From NCBI GenBank assembly GCA_024234575.1, contig JACKOB010000005.1, forward strand, positions 372,001 through 436,000: 64,000 nt of DNA. Direction: 5' to 3'. The position numbers and the translations under genes were made by a program. The notes under the pieces were generated by a model that was not told the origin of the DNA, made no database searches, and worked only from the letters and a program-made list of their open reading frames with translations. Shown here in pieces: positions 61,675 to 64,000 of this stretch (its first letter is position 1; every line of letters starts with the position of its first letter). The stretch comes from Hahellaceae bacterium. GTDB lineage: Bacteria > Pseudomonadota > Gammaproteobacteria > Pseudomonadales > Oleiphilaceae.

Positions 61675-62274
61675 CTAATTCAGGGTAAGACAAACATCCG
61701 TTACCTGCTGAATATCTTCATTCTGATGAGTCACCAGCAAGACAGTTTTCCCCGACCGTGTAATTTGACCACGACTCCAGCTTGCAGCCACCTCTCGCGT
61801 CTGCGCATCAAGCTCCGCAAAAGGTTCATCTAAAAGAACGATCGGTTCAGTACGTAAAAGAGTACGAATAATTGCTACTCGCTGCCGCTGCCCGCCTGAT
61901 AGCTGCCCAGGGAACTTCGCAAGTTGATCTTCCACCCCCAGTTCCTCACATGCAAGCCTGATTTCGGACCTGGGAACATCCTTGCCGAATCCTAATTGGA
62001 GGTTTTCGATAACAGTGAGATGCTCGAATAAATTATGATCCTGAAATAAAAAGCTGATAGGCCGTTTTTCAACAGGCACTGACAACAAACTTTTCTTTTG
62101 CCAGATTATATCCCCCGCATCGGGTGCGGCGAACCCAGCGATAAGATGCAATAGCGTTGACTTCCCTACGCCACTGACACCTTGAACCCCCATCACTTTA
62201 CCGGCCTCCAGACTGAAATGATAACGCAAACTGGCATCATCTCGCCTAATCGATACGTTACGGACTTCAAGCAT
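61675..62274 (-). CDS. thiQ: Thiamine ABC transporter ATPase ThiQ
   Basis: ABC ATPase with Walker A GVSGVGKST, signature LSGGQRQRVAII and Walker B PIVLLDEPFAELD, of the length and N-terminal form of ThiQ (MLEVRNVSI). I start it at the ATG 62274. An ATG at 62292 is also in frame but has no better site. It follows thiP with overlap, so the order is thiB-thiP-thiQ. It powers thiamine or TPP import. Confidence 0.87.
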   Translation of the reverse strand: MLEVRNVSIRRDDASLRYHFSLEAGKVMGVQGVSGVGKSTLLHLIAGFAAPDAGDIIWQKKSLLSVPVEKRPISFLFQDHNLFEHLTVIENLQLGFGKDVPRSEIRLACEELGVEDQLAKFPGQLSGGQRQRVAIIRTLLRTEPIVLLDEPFAELDAQTREVAASWSRGQITRSGKTVLLVTHQNEDIQQVTDVCLTLN

Positions 62275-63895
62275 TTTTGATACAAACCTCATGGATTTGA
62301 GCAGGCTCGGATATCATTCTATGCCCACTGGATGCTGCAAACTGGAACGAACGCCACTCGACCAACCAAAGGCAGGCTGCGCACAAACATAGCAAAATCA
62401 GAGACGCAAGACTGGCCTCTGCCAAGCGGTACGAACCGGCAAACTCATAGATAAGCCAAGGCAGGGTTTTCCAATCGCTATTACCAAAAATTGAAAAAAT
62501 CGCGACATCTCCCATTGCCAGCACGAGAATCAAAGCAAAAGTCGACAGACAAACAGGTCGAATAAAAGGCCATTCTATTCTCCAAATATCAATTTTTTGC
62601 AGCTTTAACGATCGAATGAGTGAACCATATTGGGCATCGAATTGTAGTAATCTTGGCTTTAGCTTCTGCACCGCGAAAGGAACAACAATGGCGGAATTTA
62701 ACACGACCACCATCACAATACCCCAGTCATCCAGACTCACCAAGGGCAAAAGCAGCACAAATAAACCAACACTAACCACCATCGTCGGCGCCAGCAAAGC
62801 ATGAGTCGCCAGCCATTCCAACAGAACTTGTTTTTTCGACTGTTTTCTAACGTGGGCATGACGAATAGGAAGCAATAAAAAGTAGGCGAACAACACCCCC
62901 ACCCCGGCAGCAATACAGCCTAAAGTGACAGTAATCACAGCGGGCTTGAGATACATCTGCAGATTTAGCTTTTGCCAGGATAATTCCATGATCCCTGGAA
63001 ATATCGCCAAAACGGGTAATAACAAGAACGCAAAGGCTGCACTGTAAATACAGACCAATAGAGTTTTTCTCCAGCCTTTCATAGCAGGCGTCCAATACGA
63101 GTCGTTGCTATCTACTGACAACCACACGGGAGACCCTAACCGTGCCACCAGAATAAAAAACGCACCTGCTATCAATAACTGAGCCCAGGCAAAGATAAGT
63201 GCCTCGGCTATATTGAAGTCATATTTTAGTGACTGGTAAATCGCCACTTCCAGCGTTGTGGATTGAGGCCCCCCACCCAACGCCAATACCACGGCAAAAC
63301 TATTAAAGCAGAGAATAAAAACAAACCCGAATAGCATGATGATTGATGGTTTGAGCACGGGCCATTCAATCCACCTCAGCCGCTGCCAGCGTGTCAGTTT
63401 TAATTGTCTGGACAGTTTCCAGCTGCTATCCGCAATACCCTGCAATTGAATATAAAAAACACGCACTGCCAACGGCATATTCAAATACACATGGGCTAGC
63501 AAAATCCCGGAAAGACCATATAGATTCCAATCTGTAAAAATCCACTGCGATATATAGGGTGATAGCCACCCCGAGCGACCCAACAATGCAACCAAGCCAG
63601 TGATTAACACCAGGGTTGGCATCACAAAGCAGAGAATACAAAGAGAGAGAAAGGTTTTTTTCAAGGGAAGGCTTTTTATAAAGTAGAGGCTGCGGGCAAT
63701 GGGCCAGGCCAGAAGCACAGATACCAAGGCGCTTAACAGACCCTGTCCCAGGGAGAATATTACAATCTGATGAAAGTAAGCATCATCTAAAACAGACCAG
63801 TCAAACCCCGCTTCATCAAAGTTAAAGAGCCCCACAAAGGCCATAACGGTAAGCGACAGCACCACCACAAAGGGCACCGTCAGCAACCATTTCAT
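62267..63895 (-). CDS. thiP: Thiamine ABC transporter permease ThiP
   Basis: The 542-residue inner-membrane permease has about 12 helices in two homologous halves, each with the EAA-like loop region (LKLTRWQRLRWIEWPVLKPS and LKLQKIDIWRIEWPFIRPV). This is the fused ThiP organisation. Its stop overlaps the start of thiQ, and it follows thiB by 30 bp. Confidence 0.9.
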   Translation of the reverse strand: MKWLLTVPFVVVLSLTVMAFVGLFNFDEAGFDWSVLDDAYFHQIVIFSLGQGLLSALVSVLLAWPIARSLYFIKSLPLKKTFLSLCILCFVMPTLVLITGLVALLGRSGWLSPYISQWIFTDWNLYGLSGILLAHVYLNMPLAVRVFYIQLQGIADSSWKLSRQLKLTRWQRLRWIEWPVLKPSIIMLFGFVFILCFNSFAVVLALGGGPQSTTLEVAIYQSLKYDFNIAEALIFAWAQLLIAGAFFILVARLGSPVWLSVDSNDSYWTPAMKGWRKTLLVCIYSAAFAFLLLPVLAIFPGIMELSWQKLNLQMYLKPAVITVTLGCIAAGVGVLFAYFLLLPIRHAHVRKQSKKQVLLEWLATHALLAPTMVVSVGLFVLLLPLVSLDDWGIVMVVVLNSAIVVPFAVQKLKPRLLQFDAQYGSLIRSLKLQKIDIWRIEWPFIRPVCLSTFALILVLAMGDVAIFSIFGNSDWKTLPWLIYEFAGSYRLAEASLASLILLCLCAACLWLVEWRSFQFAASSGHRMISEPAQIHEVCIKNA

Positions 63896-63925
63896 TTAAA
63901 AGCCCCTCCTGATCGAGAAATCATT

Positions 63926-64000
63926 TTAACGACTGGCGGCGCTACGCCACTCCTTGATCCAGGCTTGCCGGTTAGCCGCCACTTCCGACGGTGAGAACCC
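63926..64000 (-). CDS. thiB: Thiamine-binding protein ThiB, C-terminal fragment (cut by window edge)
   Basis: The visible 24 residues (GFSPSEVAANRQAWIKEWRS and AASR) match the C-terminus of the periplasmic thiamine-binding protein, followed by TAA at 63928-63926. The start and any TPP riboswitch lie outside the window. Confidence 0.8.
   Translation of the reverse strand, partial: GFSPSEVAANRQAWIKEWRSAASR

Noticed and set aside
63926-64000. TPP riboswitch for the thi operon
   Set aside because: It would lie 5' of thiB, outside the window; nothing can be said.

Overview
The window looks like a chromosomal segment of a free-living, probably marine gammaproteobacterium. The evidence is a nir operon in pseudomonad gene order, a DesB-type desaturase pair, an imelysin iron operon, RlmA, ChaN and ThiBPQ homologues. 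It carries the nitrite -> NO -> N2O half of denitrification. No nitrate reductase or nosZ is visible here. I cannot name the genus from sequence alone. No rRNA, tRNA, CRISPR array, transposase gene or phage gene was recognised.

Layout. 1-5160: the 5' end of a chemotaxis receptor, then a giant CheB-CheR-PAS-GGDEF-EAL signalling gene split by a frameshift at a perfect A AAA AAG slippery heptamer. 5.4-14.7 kb: ABC exporter, a large secreted alkaline-phosphatase-fold protein, an HlyD/DUF3302 pair, and an acyl desaturase with its ferredoxin reductase. 15-28 kb: a FimX-like degenerate c-di-GMP protein, fatty-acid enzymes, RlmA, a ChaN-type lipoprotein, a glyoxalase, a Gate-domain membrane protein, MsrAB and a membrane bacteriohaemerythrin. 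28-33.2 kb: a leftward Fur-type iron operon (imelysin, di-haem oxidoreductase, imelysin, DUF1513).

35.3-58 kb is the denitrification island. Leftward norC-norB-(polyferredoxin)-norD is separated by a patatin and a DUF2780 gene from leftward nirC-F-D-L-G-H-J-E-N (haem d1 assembly). Then come norQ with a small membrane protein, a rightward zinc-ribbon/dnr pair, a cupredoxin, an orphan PhnD-like binding protein, a NirT-like tetrahaem protein fused to an ethylbenzene-dehydrogenase-type haem domain, and nirS. FNR/DNR-type boxes (TTGAT-N4-ATCAA-like) precede norC, nirC, norQ, zinc-ribbon/dnr, nirS (two) and the bacteriohaemerythrin gene. Several are spaced about 41 bp from a plausible transcription start, so Dnr probably controls the island and at least one gene outside it.

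58-64 kb: esterase, DUF2846 lipoprotein, a basic small protein, a DMT transporter with a small YheU-like protein, and a leftward thiBPQ thiamine transporter cut by the right edge.

The observations most worth follow-up are the frameshift site in the CheB-CheR gene, the NirT/EB_dh fusion, the inverted-repeat-bounded spacer between nirL and nirG, the terminator inside the nor operon, and the small membrane zinc ribbon upstream of dnr.
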